Assembly: GCA_038373885.1 (NCBI GenBank)
Contig: JAWZYV010019980.1
Span: 806,001-870,000 of the forward strand
Direction: 5' to 3'
Origin: Cheiracanthium punctorium
Lineage: Eukaryota; Arthropoda; Arachnida; Araneae; Cheiracanthiidae
DNA: 64,000 nucleotides
Positions 45,461 through 57,764 of the stretch are shown here, piece after piece. The position numbers and the translations under genes were made by a program. The notes under the pieces were generated by a model. The model made no database searches. It was not told the DNA's origin and saw nothing but the letters and a program-made list of their open reading frames with translations. Each line of letters begins with the position of its first letter. The first letter of the stretch is position 1.

Positions 45461-45841
45461 GGTAAAAGGAAACAAAGGCTGTTTTCGTGGATAGCTTTTT
45501 TGTTTTTTCCGTATATGTTTCCGTATCTGGTAGTTTCAGGATAGTGAAAACTAAAATTTCACTCAAATTTTGAGCCAAAAGAAACAGTTTTCATGCCTCA
45601 AACTTGGCTACACATTGTGTTTAAAAGCGTAACTGATTTGTTTTTGCTTTCCGAATGGATACTGTGTAAGGAAGGTATAATAACCATGAAAAAAATCGAG
45701 ATTTTGATGTATTTACACGTTTTAAAGTCTTTCGAATTCGTTTATGCTATTTTTACGGTAATGTACGTACGTATATGTGCGTGTATATGGGTTAGCACGA
45801 TAGCTCCTATACGGTGCATTCAACTGAGCTCGAATTTGGTA

Positions 45842-46440
45842 CAATTGAACTCGTTTATAGCGTGCCCGGATTTAACAAGAACCCGGATTTAACGAGGAAG
45901 TCGGAAATATTTGGTTGGTACAGTGTTAAATGTATGGGAGCGTAACTCGCTTTAAACGAGTAAACCCCGGTTATAGCGAGGAATATTTTTACATATTCAT
46001 AAAGTTTCTGTTGACCTCCCCCTCCCCAGTTCAGCTAATCCTTTCTTGGAAAATCCCTTTAAAATTTCAAATTCTATGAAAGCGGCAATGACTTAACGAC
46101 GAATATTCTGGATTTCAACCTGAAATGACTGTAATACAGTCTGACTTTTGAGTGTACAGAAAAACTTCAAACTTTTTTGAATCTGGGGGTGCGATTGACC
46201 ATGTTTTTAGGTCCATGAGACTTCTACAACGAATAAAAGTACAAGAAAAAGACAATAAGACAGTCAAAACAAGTTGCTCAACCTGTTTTTTACTGTACAT
46301 ATATAAAAAAAATAAGTAATATAATATATATGTATGCATGAGTATTTATGATTATTTCACAAACCCGTCTTTTAAGAGCACTCGGTTATAACTAGCAAAT
46401 ATCGCTGTCCCTTTGCTCTCGTTATAAGCGAGTTCGACTG
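45842..46440. mobile_element. 599 bp Tigger-like MITE
   Basis: Left CAATTGAACTCGTTTATAGC and right (inverted) CAGTCGAACTCGCTTATAAC. TA precedes the left end; the right flank is TC, so the duplication is imperfect. The left half matches 8523-8780. No transposase. Confidence 0.65.
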
Positions 46441-48000
46441 TCTCATATTAGGTAAGCATGTTATAGGTCCCTATTTTACATACTGTACAGATTTGGTGTG
46501 TGTGCGAGTTTTTTACAAGGCTATAGAAAAGTATTCATATACAGAAGAGTGTTTCTACAGAAAAGTGTTTCGGAGTTTAGAATCATTCACAGCATGGTTT
46601 TGCGAGCTTAGAAAATATTTCAAACGCCACGGCCGGTTTTCCATAGGGGAATAGAAGGACTTCGTCGTACCCTGTTATTCAAAAGCTTGCACCATTATAT
46701 AACATAGTTCTTTAAACACTTCGGCTTTGTTGAAAAAATGCCCACATTTTTGTTATTTTAAAAGTATAAATTGAAAAAGCATTTAAAAGAACGCCCTGTG
46801 TGTTTTATCGCTGACAAAAACAGAGACAAACCAATCCATTAGTGCCCCGAAATTGGTATCTTTTTCCGTGGATAGACATCACATATTTGGTTATTTATCA
46901 CAAAAGCCGTAGTGATACGTTATTGACCATTCATGTCATCAGAATGGTCGGCATCAGTATGCTGTTATTTAATACTGAGAAGACGATTTTTGCCAATTTG
47001 AAAGAGTTGTTGGCAACTTATTATGTACATATACTTTCCCGATTTGAACTCCCACTATTACTTCGAGCCCCACCAGTGAAGAAGGTAGTTAATCACTGCT
47101 GTCAATCACAGCTGCTGTCATACACAGTTACTATCCAAGAACTCAGTAGCGGACTTCCACGGGCGACTACGGCTAGGGACTAATAGTATATACCTTACGT
47201 GTAAAAGAGAACAGACAGAAGAAATCGGAAGACATGCAACCAACTACTGGTCAGCATATTTATCCTCACGACCAGTACGGTGTGTTCCATTAACTCTTGA
47301 TCACCAGAAACGACGTTTTCATTTCAGTGGTATCAGGAAAACAAGAACTGGATAGATCAGCCGTGGTGTAAAATACACTTTAAGGATTCAAACAAATTTA
47401 GTCTGTATAGCGATCCTAGGAAGTGGGGAATACGCAATAACACTTTCAACACCATCGAAAGGATCGATTTGAAACTGGCAGAATTTTCATTTGAGCAAGG
47501 TATTAGGCTAAATTCCAGGGTTAATTTTTACCTCTTCCACGCTAGCTCACACGTATTTTATATGTGGAATGGCTTTCAGATAATATTACTCCTGACATTA
47601 CAGAGTAAGTGATTGTTAAGAAATTACTGTGCGAAGGTCAGCACTGTAGCTTCGGCAGTAGTCGACGTTCTGTCTGCTAATTTGCTTTGCTTCTTAGGAC
47701 GCCACGCTGGCTCCAGGTTTTGTGGTGTTTTGTGTATATAGCATTGAAAATGTTTCGACCAATACCCAAGTGGTTCAAAAATTTGAAAATTCATTATAAC
47801 GCGCGTGTGACATGACAACGACGTTAACCTCTACCTGCCTTGCCCGTCCCAAACTATCACATTTATTTAACCCCTCTACCTCTTCGAGCGTTTCATAATT
47901 TATTGAAGCCCTCTAAGTTCGCATTGGGCTTTTTCGAATAAACTACAAAAGTTTCTTGACTTTTTAGAGACAAATTCATGCATCAATGGAAATAGAATTT
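46441..48000. other. intergenic DNA, nothing recognised
   Basis: A 113-codon frame at 46842-47183 has no recognisable domain, start context or repeat support. I leave it uncalled. Confidence 0.45.
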
Positions 48001-50430
48001 AAATATACAGAAATACAAACTCATTTATTTACTACATCACAGTGAAATGACTTATACAGGCTCTCTATGTTTAAGCAGTCTCTCAAAGCCATTCCAATAT
48101 ACGATTCTCCAGATACCAAAAATGATTTTCATGAAACATTTCTGAAAACTTCTTTTAAGCCTTTCAGACCAGGCTTGTACAATTTCGGACACAAGTTCTG
48201 AAAGAATATTACAAAGTAAATAGTAATAATTTTAAGTTGAAAGTGGCTTTATACATTTTATGGGAATTTAAAAATCAGGATTTTTCATTTTATTGTTTTG
48301 TTTCAAACTTTATTATTATAAAAAAAATATTCATATATATATATAATATAAAGAAATTATTTAATGAGGTCTGAAATGGTTAAAATACAATATTCAGAAA
48401 AATTTACAACATAAAGCATAAACAATGCAAAAAAAATTTAACGGTGTAGTTCAAAAAAATCATATGATTTTGGTACACAAGTACAAATAAACTAATTATG
48501 ACAGGCACTTCAAAATTTTGAAACTGTCTCTTTACAAGCTGTACTACAGACTGAAATAAACGATCAATCTGTATCAGTTTCGAAAGTTTTAGAAAAAATT
48601 CTTTAAAATCAGAAATTTACGCAAAATGTGTCACTCTTCAAAAAATCTGGCAGCTCAGATCCATGTTTAAGAATTTTTTCTGAAAATTTCACAAAATCCA
48701 CAGTTTTTCGGTTATTGCAGTGTGTAAAGCAGCTTATGAAGAACCATCTGGAATTGTTTGGAGACGATGGTGCTATTAGTTTATTTTAATTAGTGTATCA
48801 AGTGGAAGAGTTTTTTCTTCGACATACACCCTTAATATAGCTTACAAAATCATAAATATCATTTTTCACCGCAGAAAAATGACCTATTACCCTTTCTTTA
48901 CTTTCGCTACATTTAAGCAATCTCTTATTTCACTCCAATATACGATTCTCTAACAAAAACGATTTTCATGAAACATGTCTGAACGCTTCCATTAAACACA
49001 ATATTCAGAAACATATATATTCTTTTCCACCGCAGTGAAATGACCTCTTACATTTCTTTAGCATTTCAGCAATCCCCTAAATCCTCTCCAATATGCGATT
49101 CTCGGTAACGCAAAATTGATTTTTATGAAACATTTCTGCACTTGTATTAGAATAAAATATTCAAAAACATTCATAACAGCAAGTATAAACAACACAGACA
49201 AATTTTATTACTAAATCATTATTTCCCTATCCACCACTGAGTAAAATGGTATTGCGCTTGCTCTACATTCCAGAAATCTCTCAAATCCATTCAAGTATGA
49301 TTCTCTAGAGCACAAAAATGATTTTCATTATACATTTCTGCATTCTTTATTTAAAACACAATATTCAGAAACATAACGCAAATAAATTAAAATGTACATT
49401 ACAAATTATGTATTTCCCTTTCTATTGCAGTGAAATGAGCTATTAAGCTTTCTTTATCTACATTTCATTTATCTCTTAAATCCGCTCAACACACCATTCT
49501 CTAGAACTAAAAAAGAATTTTCATGGAACATTTCTTTGACACTGGTATTAAAATAGAATCTCCGGATATTTGTATTAAAACACAATATTCAGAAACATTC
49601 ATAACACAAAGTATAAACTACACAAAGGAATATGATATCTTGCAAAATCATGTATTCCCTTTTCCACCGTAGTGAAGTGACCTATTACACTTTCTTTATA
49701 ATTCAGCAATCTCTTAAATCCACTCAACATACGATTTTCTAGAGCTCCAAAATAATTTTCATGAAACATTTCTGGACACTTTCTTTAAAACACAATATTC
49801 AGAAACATTCGAAAATCAAAATACACAACACAAATTAATTCAATTATACATTGAATACATCATAAACATATTTCACTTTCCACAGCAGTGAAATGACCTA
49901 TTACGCTTTCTCTACATTTCAGCAATCTCTTAAATCCACTCAACATACAATTTTTTCAGAGCTCAAAAATAATGTTTATGAAACATTTCTCGATATTTCC
50001 TTTAAAACACAATATTCAGAAACATTCAAAACGTAAAGTACACACCCCAAATAAATTCAGTTATACATTAGAAAATCATATATTGCACTTTCCACCGCAG
50101 TGAAATGATATATTTCGCTTACTCTGCTTTCAAGTAATCTCTAAAATCCATTCCACTATACAATTCTGAGGGACGCAAAATTGACTTATTCCATGAAACA
50201 TTTCTGGACGCTCAAAGTACAATATATTCAGAAACATTCATAAGCAAAGTATAAGCAACACGCGAAGAAATTTTATTATACATTACAAAATCATGTATTT
50301 CACTTTCCACCGCAGTGAAATGACCTATTACGCTTTCTCCAACATTTCTGCAATCTCTTAAATCCACTCCAATACACGATTCTCGGGGACACAAAAATGA
50401 TTTTTATGAAACGTTTCTGGGTCCTTTTAT
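48000..50430. repeat. ~195-240 bp satellite-like tandem array
   Basis: The unit contains TTTCCACCGCAGTGAAATGA, CATTTCAGCAATCTCTTAAA, TCATGAAACATTTCTGGACA and AAACACAATATTCAGAAACA. CAGTGAAATGA-type anchors lie near 48042, 49034, 49429, 49669, 49889, 50099 and 50313, with weaker ones near 48876 and 49229. Units between 48400 and 48850 are strongly diverged. No gene is present. Confidence 0.8.
48159..48379. mobile_element. 221 bp TTAA-flanked MITE inside the satellite
   Basis: TTAA at 48155-48158 and 48380-48383. Left GCCTTTCAGACC and right (inverted) CCATTTCAGACC match in 10 of 12 bases. Removing the element and one TTAA restores the satellite reading CTTCTTTTAA-AATACAATATTCAG. Its termini differ from the CCCTTTGAGGCG foldback family, so it is a separate TTAA family. 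Confidence 0.75.
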
Positions 50431-50452
50431 TGACATATTTATGCTGATATTT

Positions 50453-50740
50453 GAAAGGAAATAGAATCCAAACGCAGGAAAACTTCGAAATATCTATTCA
50501 TGTGCGTCCTGAGGTTTCGGATTTCCCACGAGATATATAACTATGGACATTTTTCTGTTGCTGCGCATTCCTTCAATATTCCAGGAAAATAAAATAAGAA
50601 TATAAATATATACGAATTCGAGAAAATGGAATGTTTCGATTTTGGATTCGCGGTCTGTTTTTTTGTTCGGATGTCCTAAATATTTTGGAACTGTCTTCTG
50701 TTAGATCTCTATGGAAGTTTTTCTTTGTTAAAAAATGTAT
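50453..50740. repeat. repeat related to 45340-45460
   Basis: See the partner. A second, weaker internal copy follows at about 50668-50735 (TTCGGATGTCCTAAATATTT). Confidence 0.45.
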
Positions 50741-51034
50741 GTTTTTTAAAAAGCTTTTTATTTGTTTATAAATTTTTTCATGAATGTAGTATTAGGGTGG
50801 TCCAAAAAAGGTCGATTTTAACTTTTTATTTATTTTTTCCAGTCTCACCCTCTAAATTTGTTCCTTTACAGTTGAAAATAATGTTGGAAAAGTTTGAATG
50901 AAAAGAAAAAATATTTAAAGGTAGCTCAAGGCAGTTGAAATTGAGGTTCGCTTCGTGTAAGAAGTCCAGTATATTCTTTTACCAAAGTAATACCTCTCTC
51001 GGCATGATCATTTACAACATTTATAGCCTGAACA

Positions 51035-51118
51035 CAAGGACGTATTTAGGGGGGGGGGTCCAGGGGGTCCCGAAATTTTCGGATCCCCCAAAATGTTTTT
51101 TTTTTGGATACGTGCCTG
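51035..51118. mobile_element. 84 bp hAT-type MITE with perfect 8 bp duplication
   Basis: CAAGGACGTATTTAGGGG at the left and CAGGCACGTATCCA (inverted) at the right. CCTGAACA flanks both sides (51027-51034 and 51119-51126). Contains a short GC-rich hairpin. Confidence 0.85.
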
Positions 51119-51235
51119 CCTGAACACATTTTAAGGCAGTGCAGTAATCGAAATCAGAGTTCTAGTATTCAGGGTCAACTTGGAGGAATCCATGTGGTAT
51201 ATTCATTACTTTGAAGAGCTCGAAAGACTATTGGG

Positions 51236-53108
51236 TTACAAATTCCTCAAACTTCCTTTCATGGAAAGAGTTTCAAGGGAAACCGTTATCCTTTTCTCAG
51301 GATTCTTTGTGCCTTTTTGATTTTTTAGGGCTTCAACTACCTGTTTTTTTTTGTTGAAAGAGGTAACTGGCTGTCAAAAAGAGACAGTGCAGAAAGATCT
51401 TCAGACAAATACCACAGATGTTTTGCAAACTTTTCTGATGCAGTTTTTGAAATTCCTTGATCAATCTTGGACTAGTCTAAAAAAACTATTCATCATTTGA
51501 AAATCATTGTATGGCGAGGTTTCAGTAACTGAAGCAGTCATCCACGCTTTAAAGTACACTCTGACTATAAAAACACAGACATCGCGTAGACCACATTCTT
51601 CCTTTTTTGTGAGTTTGAATTGGGATTTAAAGATATATATCTTCAAAGAATATATAACCTTAGACAACCAACGAGCATGGTGCATTGCTCCTGGATGCCT
51701 GAAACGAATTCCTCTGGCAGGTATCCCTCCAAGGAAAATAACTAGTTCTAGAAATTCTTGATAATCATCTCTTGTTAGAAGCGAAAATTCTTGTCTAGCA
51801 GCGAACTCCAAAATATCATCTTTCACACCTGCTTCAAATTTGTCTCTATTTAGGAAGTGCCACAAATCTTGGAAACGTTTGAATAAAGGTACTTCTGGGC
51901 ATGAAGAAGTTCCTAAAGCAATCTGAAAAACTTTTCCAATGATAAGCTCCGTAATATGATGACGGCAGGCAAAAGAAAAAAGTTTCTTTCCCAACCTTTT
52001 CTCTAAAAGAACACAAGCACCTTTATCCTTCTCCACCATTTGCGGAAGTTGTATCAAAGCTCATTCCAAATACTTTGTCAGCAATATTCCATTCTTTCAG
52101 AGCTTCGTAAACTGCATGGGCTTGTGCTTCACCTGTTCCTGAAGGAAGTTTAGCAACTGAGATTAACTGCGAAACCCCATTTTCAGACACTAAAAATGGC
52201 AGTCTGTCTGTTTTCTCTTTGGTAGTTAAAGTTAGTTCTGGTAACAGTTTTCCATCCGAGTGTACAATCAGAGGAACATTACTTTGTAGTTGTGATTTTA
52301 CTTTGTTGGTTATTTCGATTCTATTTCTGATTCTCTGTCGGCAAATTGAACTTCTGCATCTCTCACATCGATACCCAAACTCTTGGCAGTTTCTGCAACC
52401 ACAAACATAGCTTTTCTGTCAAATACCTTTGTCCTATCTAGAGCTGCTGTTAATTCTGGTGTTATAATGTTGTAACATCCTTTTTTAACTTTTGATGGAC
52501 CAGGACCCGGTGCTGCTCTGTCATCTTCAAACAATTCTATTGTCTTTTCAGTATCATTTTCATCTGAGTTATTTATAAAATCTAATGCTGTTTCCTGCAA
52601 ATCTTTCATGTTCTGTAATTTCTTGTTCAGAAGGCTTTTTTTTCCATCAGCAAGTTTTTCTTTCTGAAAAAGATTTCTATCAACACTAATCATGGATCTT
52701 CCCGCTGAGCTAGCAAGAAATCTCTGTCCTCAGCTATTTTTATTATGTCAAACGCATTGGCATGGGCAATATCAAATAAATTATTTAATTTTGAAGAGAA
52801 TACACTCTCTTTGGTCTTTTGATTGGGTTTTTTACATCCTTTGTTCTTTTTTAACAATCTCCATTCTTTCTAATTTTTTTTTGACAATGCTGTGGATCCC
52901 GCATGGGAATTCTGGCTTTCACCCAAAACTTTGATATCTCGGCTATTGTTGCCTTAGATTTAGATGCTTCTTGCACTGTGGCTTTCAACTCAATATGGTG
53001 ATGAAGAAAAAATTTCAATGACATACCTATTGAAGGCAATTTATTACCGCTAAGTTTATTCAGAGTATTTCCGAGAAGGTAAACTTCAGTTTTAGATCTT
53101 GTTTCCAT
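51236..53108 (-). pseudogene. transposase-like protein of the 50793-55192 element, multiply frameshifted
   Basis: Reading down the minus strand: METRSKTEVYLLGNTLNKL (start 53108), then WRLLKKNKGCKKPNQK and FDIAHANAFDIIKIAEDRDF (52863-52690), ISVDRNLFQKEKLADGK (52690), ITPELTAALDRTKVFD (about 52470), VPLIVHSDGKLLPELTLTTK (about 52285), FGMSFDTTSANG (about 52050), GACVLLEKRLGKK and ACRHHITELIIG (about 52025-51950), then GAMHHARWLSKVIYSLKIYI and YLSEDLSALSLFDSQLP. A D-[TT-AN]-G motif followed by CxxH fits a DDE transposase with the C/DxxH motif shared by hAT-, MULE- and P-like groups. Similar proteins are, from memory, multicopy in arthropods. At least five frame changes and several stops make it dead. 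Confidence 0.7.
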
Positions 53109-53382
53109 GTTTCTAACACAGAACAACCAAACTAAGAACAAAACTAAATAAACCTAAATCAGATGGTTGCAGTTAAGGTTGAATGGTTACAGATTAATAG
53201 GTTAGTTAAATCTAAAAATACAGTTGTAGTAAAACTATTATAAAACTAAAATACTAAATATTATAATTTAAAGACCAAAAAATAATTTACAACTACGACC
53301 AACTGAAAGCATTAATAATAATAATATTTTAAAAAAAATGTTCTCGAAGTCTCGTGCCGCCATCTATGAGAGTTAAGTGACA

Positions 53383-53501
53383 TCTATATAAATAAAATTA
53401 GACTTTTGTCTGTACATTTCTTGGAATTCAAAAATTTTGCGATTTCTATCCGTTTCAAGCACCCGGGAATCCGATGCGACCCTCAAAAAAAAGTTTGTCT
53501 G

Positions 53502-53532
<31 letters not shown>

Positions 53533-54853
53533 GTGACGCTTTTTTTGTTTAAGCATCACGTAAAACCGACTGAAGCGAATGATATGAAATTGGGTGTCAT
53601 GATAGGTGGTCACTGAACTTAAAACATAGGCGTCGAATTTTTAAAAAATCTTGATTAGATTTTCAGATTTTGAGAAAATCCTTTCAAACTGCGTAAACTT
53701 GTGTTCAAGCATCACGTAAAAACGACTGAAGCGAATGATATGAAATTGAGTGACATGATAGGTGGTCACTCAACTTAAAACATAGGCGTCGAATTTTTAA
53801 AAAATCTTGATTGGATTTTGAGATTTTGCGAAAATCCTTTCAAACTGCGTAAATTTGTGTTCAAGCATCACGTAAAAACGACTGAAGCGAATGATATGAA
53901 ATTGGGTGTCATGATAGGTAGTCACTCAACTTAAAACATAGGCGTCGAATTAAATAAAAATCTTGATTAGATTTTGAAATTTTGCGAAAATCATTTCAAA
54001 CTGCGTAAATTTGTGTTCGCACATCACGTAATAACTGCAAAGGTGAAAAAATGATATTTCGTGAAATGATAGGTGGTCACTCACCTTAAACTATAAGCAT
54101 CTAATTAAAAAAAATCCATCAGATTTCGAGATTTTGTGAAAATCGTTTAAAACTGAGTGAATCTTTGTTCCCGTATTACGTAATAACGACTAAAGCGAAT
54201 GATATGAAATTGGGTCACATGATAGATGGTTGCTCAATATAAACTATAGGAGTCCAATTTTTTAAACATTTTTATTAGATTTTGGGATTTTGTGAAAATT
54301 CTCTCAAAATACGTTTCTATTTCTTCAAACTTCACGTAATAACGACTCATACGAATGATACGAAATTGAGTGATAGGATAGGTAGATGCTAATCTTAATT
54401 TATAGGCGTTGAATTTTAAAAATATTTTGCTTACATTTTGAGATTTTTCGAAAATCGTTTTAAAATGCTGAAAATTTGTTCCAGCATCACGAAATAAAGA
54501 CCGCAGGGAATGAAACGAATTAGGGTGACAGGATAGGTTGTCACTCAACTTAAATTCTAGGCTTCCAATTTTTCAAAAATGTTGATTAAATGTTGAGATT
54601 TTGCGAAAATTATTTCAATATGCGTCAATATTCGTTCGCGCATCATATAATTACGACTCAAGCGAATGAAATGATATTACTTAGTGACTCTCTAACCTGT
54701 AATATTTTAACAATACATGAAAATGATAACTTCGCTTTCTTTACTTTGGCAACACACTACATCCATTCTGTGTACTCCTACAATGCTGACGAAAGTTCTT
54801 GCTTTTTTGAAATTTTCATTCACCAACCCGTCGAGGACGGGTACTTCAGCTAG
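53383..54853 (+). mobile_element. 1471 bp non-autonomous Helitron nested in the DNA transposon
   Basis: The 5' end is TCTATATAAATAAAATTAG after A (53382). The 3' end has a perfect hairpin ACCCGTC-GAG-GACGGGT, then ACTTCAGCTAG, ending at 54853 and followed by T. These are textbook Helitron termini. No Rep/helicase is encoded. Most of the length is a 156 bp tandem array (53551 onward). Confidence 0.9.
53551..54710 (+). repeat. 156 bp tandem array inside the Helitron, eight units
   Basis: The AAGCATCACG-type anchor occurs at 53551, 53707, 53863, 54019, 54171, 54327, 54482 and 54638 (spacing 156, 156, 156, 152, 156, 155, 156). Units 1-3 are almost identical, while units 4-8 diverge progressively. 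The unit contains GCGAATGATATGAAATTGGG, ATAGGTGGTCACTCAACTTA and GATTTTGCGAAAATC. Confidence 0.9.
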
Positions 54854-55288
54854 TACTGGAATATAACAGATATTATCTACTGCATGTGCTAAAAATACTT
54901 TTAAACAAACTATTGATTTACAAATAATATAATTTTTAATGTAATATAGACAAACAAGTTTTAAATACATTAAAATAATTTTTATATATTGAGATGAGAG
55001 ATGTTTTTCTAAATAAGAAAAGCAAAAAACAATAAAATGACTTCAAAGTATGAAACTTTAGCTTCCTTGAGCTACCTCTAAATATTGTTTGTTAGTGATT
55101 AAATTTTGCCATAATTATTTTTAGATATATTGAAACAAATTTGGAGGGTGAGAACATGAAAATTCAAAACTTCAATATTTTGGACCACCCTAATGTAATA
55201 TTGTATTTACATACTATTAATTTATGAAATAAAATAAATTTCAATGATAAAAATATAAGTAACGTCAAACACGTTCGATTACATTATA

Positions 55289-55455
55289 CAGGGTGTATAA
55301 AAATTTCCTCCCGGGTTTGGAAGGCTTATAAAAAATATATATATTACCAATACTGCAACAAAGTTGACTTTATTAGAGAAAGAAATGCTACAAGTTTTAT
55401 TTCACAAAAGTCCAGTATGTGAACCTTTCGTGACAGCGACCGATTAATGCAATTT
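55289..55455 (+). repeat. mariner-type left terminus, truncated
   Basis: TA followed by CAGGGTGTATAAAAATTTCC has the CAGGGTGT terminal motif of many mariner-like elements. No right end or transposase found. Confidence 0.4.
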
Positions 55456-57762
55456 TGTAGCGGGTGGAGGTGGGGGCAGGGTAGTTAGTTTCTCGAATCG
55501 TCATCATCACGAAAGAAGGACGGATAATAGGGGGGGCGGAGATGCGAGCCCCCCAATCCAGAAAAAAGAAATTAATATAAAAGATTCTATTTTACCTCCA
55601 TAAAAGGGATGTATATGTCAATCTTCTAACTAACCGTCCCCAACGACAAACTAACTGCATTAACTGGTAAGAACAGTTCCATTAAAGTAGACTTGAGATA
55701 ACTTCTCCCATAAATTTCTGTGCATCAAAAAACTTATAAGAGCCTTTTTAAAAGAGATGAAACGCTACACGCATACTTTTTCACGGAGATCTAGATCTTT
55801 TAAAGCTTTAATAAATGTACATAAATTTATTTTTATTTTAAATAGACCAACGTCATTATTGTAATTCATTCAATCTCCATAGGCAATAATTTACGGATAT
55901 TGTTTTTGCAGGCTTTTGATATACTTTTTAATGGGGAAATATACTTTATTTGGCCAATAATAGTCTTCATCAGTGACGCATCCAGTATTTTAGTTTAGAG
56001 GGGGCTTCGCTACAAATTCTGCTGAACTCGGTCATAGTGGCATCGATTATAGTTATAACTCTCTTATAACATCAAAATATTCTGTGCCACTTGATTTGTC
56101 CATAGAACAACATGCGCGCAAGCAATCTAACTCATTTTAGCAAATAATTATCTGATCTTTTCAATATTGTTGAAACCGATTTTAACTATGTTTCGTACAC
56201 TAACAGTAAGTATTTATTTAAAAATTAACGAGCTTGCTTTTTTTTCTTTTTTTTTTTATAAAATATACTTTAGAAATAATTTAAGGATAATTTTTAAAAA
56301 GAAAAAATTAATTCATTAGGGACAATTTTCAATTTTTAATGCTTTTCACTTCTAACTTTCCACCCTTAGGAGCGTTTGAGCTCTCATAGCCCCCTTCATG
56401 GGTGCTCTTATGGTCTTCATTATATTAATTGCCAAAATACTTGCCTTTGTAAAAATAAATAAAATAATCTATAACATTTGCGTGCTAGTACAGTTAGTTA
56501 CGAATGTTGAATGTAGATGGCGTTACCATGCAACCATGTTATGTTTGTTTCGTAAAAATAATTGCATGACGTTAGTAAATATTTTTTTCTCATATAGATC
56601 CGTCGACCATTCTTATCAATATTTATTTTTTTCCCAATCAGTCCGATTTAGCACCGATTACAGAAGGTAAAGCTCAGAACTATTATTTCTGTTGTTGCCA
56701 AAGGAAACTTCGAAATAATTTGTTTCAGGTGGGGGGGGGAGGGGGCTGCGTTATATATGGAGATGGAGATATGGTGGAGGAGGGTGTTATATATATGGTA
56801 CAAGAAAAAATCTTGCACACATTGATACATCCAAAACTAAACATAAATGAATACAAATGAAGAAAATGACAACCAACAATGATGACTCTGAAAATTGATC
56901 CTTTTTATCCTTTATTCTCTTCTAAGTTTCATTTTTGATGACCCCGAGGAAATAAATATAGTATATTGAAGCTATATCAATAGAATGGGAAAATCCATTA
57001 GTATTTCTCTTTCTTATTAATAGCCTCCAGAGGAAATAAATATCTACGGAAACGTTTCAATACCTCATTATCCGAAAAATCATTTCTTTCAAAGATCTCA
57101 GTTTTCTTTTCTTTCACAGATAATGAATATCATGGAGATATTTATATCAAACTTCGTTATGTGTATGTGATATCTTTTTCTAAGGGGAACTAATACTTGC
57201 ACTTTCTGAACTAATACTTGGGACTTTCTGTAAAAGTAAGTCCCCAAACATGGCATATTTATTTGATTGCTTTCGGGTGTGTAGTTATAATATCTGTGTT
57301 CTATGGCGTAAATTCATACCTCAGCTAAATTTATTCATAAAGATGTTGGTACTTTGATTGAAGGGGGGATGGCTTTTTCTTTCCTGCGTGGAAGGGGAAT
57401 TTTTTTGTAGCTGAAACGTTCGAACTATTTCTTTTTACTGTGCATACCGGATCATTTTCATTTCGTTTCATTAAATTTAAACATTTTTCATTTCATTAAA
57501 TCTTTCATTACATTAAATTCAAATAAATAAATTTGTAACAAGATCTTAGTTACAAACAATTTGTCCTTAAAACTACATTTATATTTATTATTTTTTAAAG
57601 CTAGGATTTCGATTTCTTTCAAAGATAGCGGGGTTTTTTTCTTCTTCTTTCTCTTTAGAAAAAGATAAATAAAAAAATGGGGATGGTCACTCATCCTTCT
57701 TGGAGAGCGAAGTCTAAAATGCTTTGATATTGAATTTTAGTTATTCCTTCAGCACAGTCAGA
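55456..57762. other. AT-rich intergenic DNA, nothing firm recognised
   Basis: CAGTGACGCATCCAGTATTT at 55972 resembles a hAT-MITE left end without a partner. G-rich runs occur at 55531 and 56730. No gene is supported. Confidence 0.45.
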
Positions 57763-57764
57763 TA

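Larger units (their letters stand above)
50793..55192 (-). mobile_element. complete but decayed DNA transposon with nested insertions
   Basis: Both ends read TAGGGTGGTCCAAAA inward, and similarity continues to about 150 bp (CTCACCCTCNAAATTTGTT at ~45-65 and GGTAGCTCAAGG at ~125-137). ATGTAGTAT (50784-50792) and ATGTAATAT (55193-55201) form a 9 bp duplication with one mismatch. The minus strand carries a transposase-like pseudogene. A hAT MITE (51035-51118) and a Helitron (53383-54853) inserted later. Without them the element is about 2.8 kb. Superfamily unresolved: YAGGG ends and a CxxH motif point to hAT, while long ends and 9 bp point to a MULE-like group. Confidence 0.85.

Noticed and set aside
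45117..45494. 125-codon open frame
   Set aside because: Overlaps an A-rich tract and a repeat that is diverged and frame-broken at 50453-50740.
46842..47183. 113-codon open frame as a host exon
   Set aside because: No recognisable domain, no splice-site pattern I can defend, and length expected by chance.
51507..51761. 84-codon plus-strand frame
   Set aside because: Antisense of the transposase-like pseudogene in the 50793-55192 element.
53551..54710. CRISPR-like array
   Set aside because: Eukaryotic context, contiguous 156 bp units without unique spacers, inside a Helitron.
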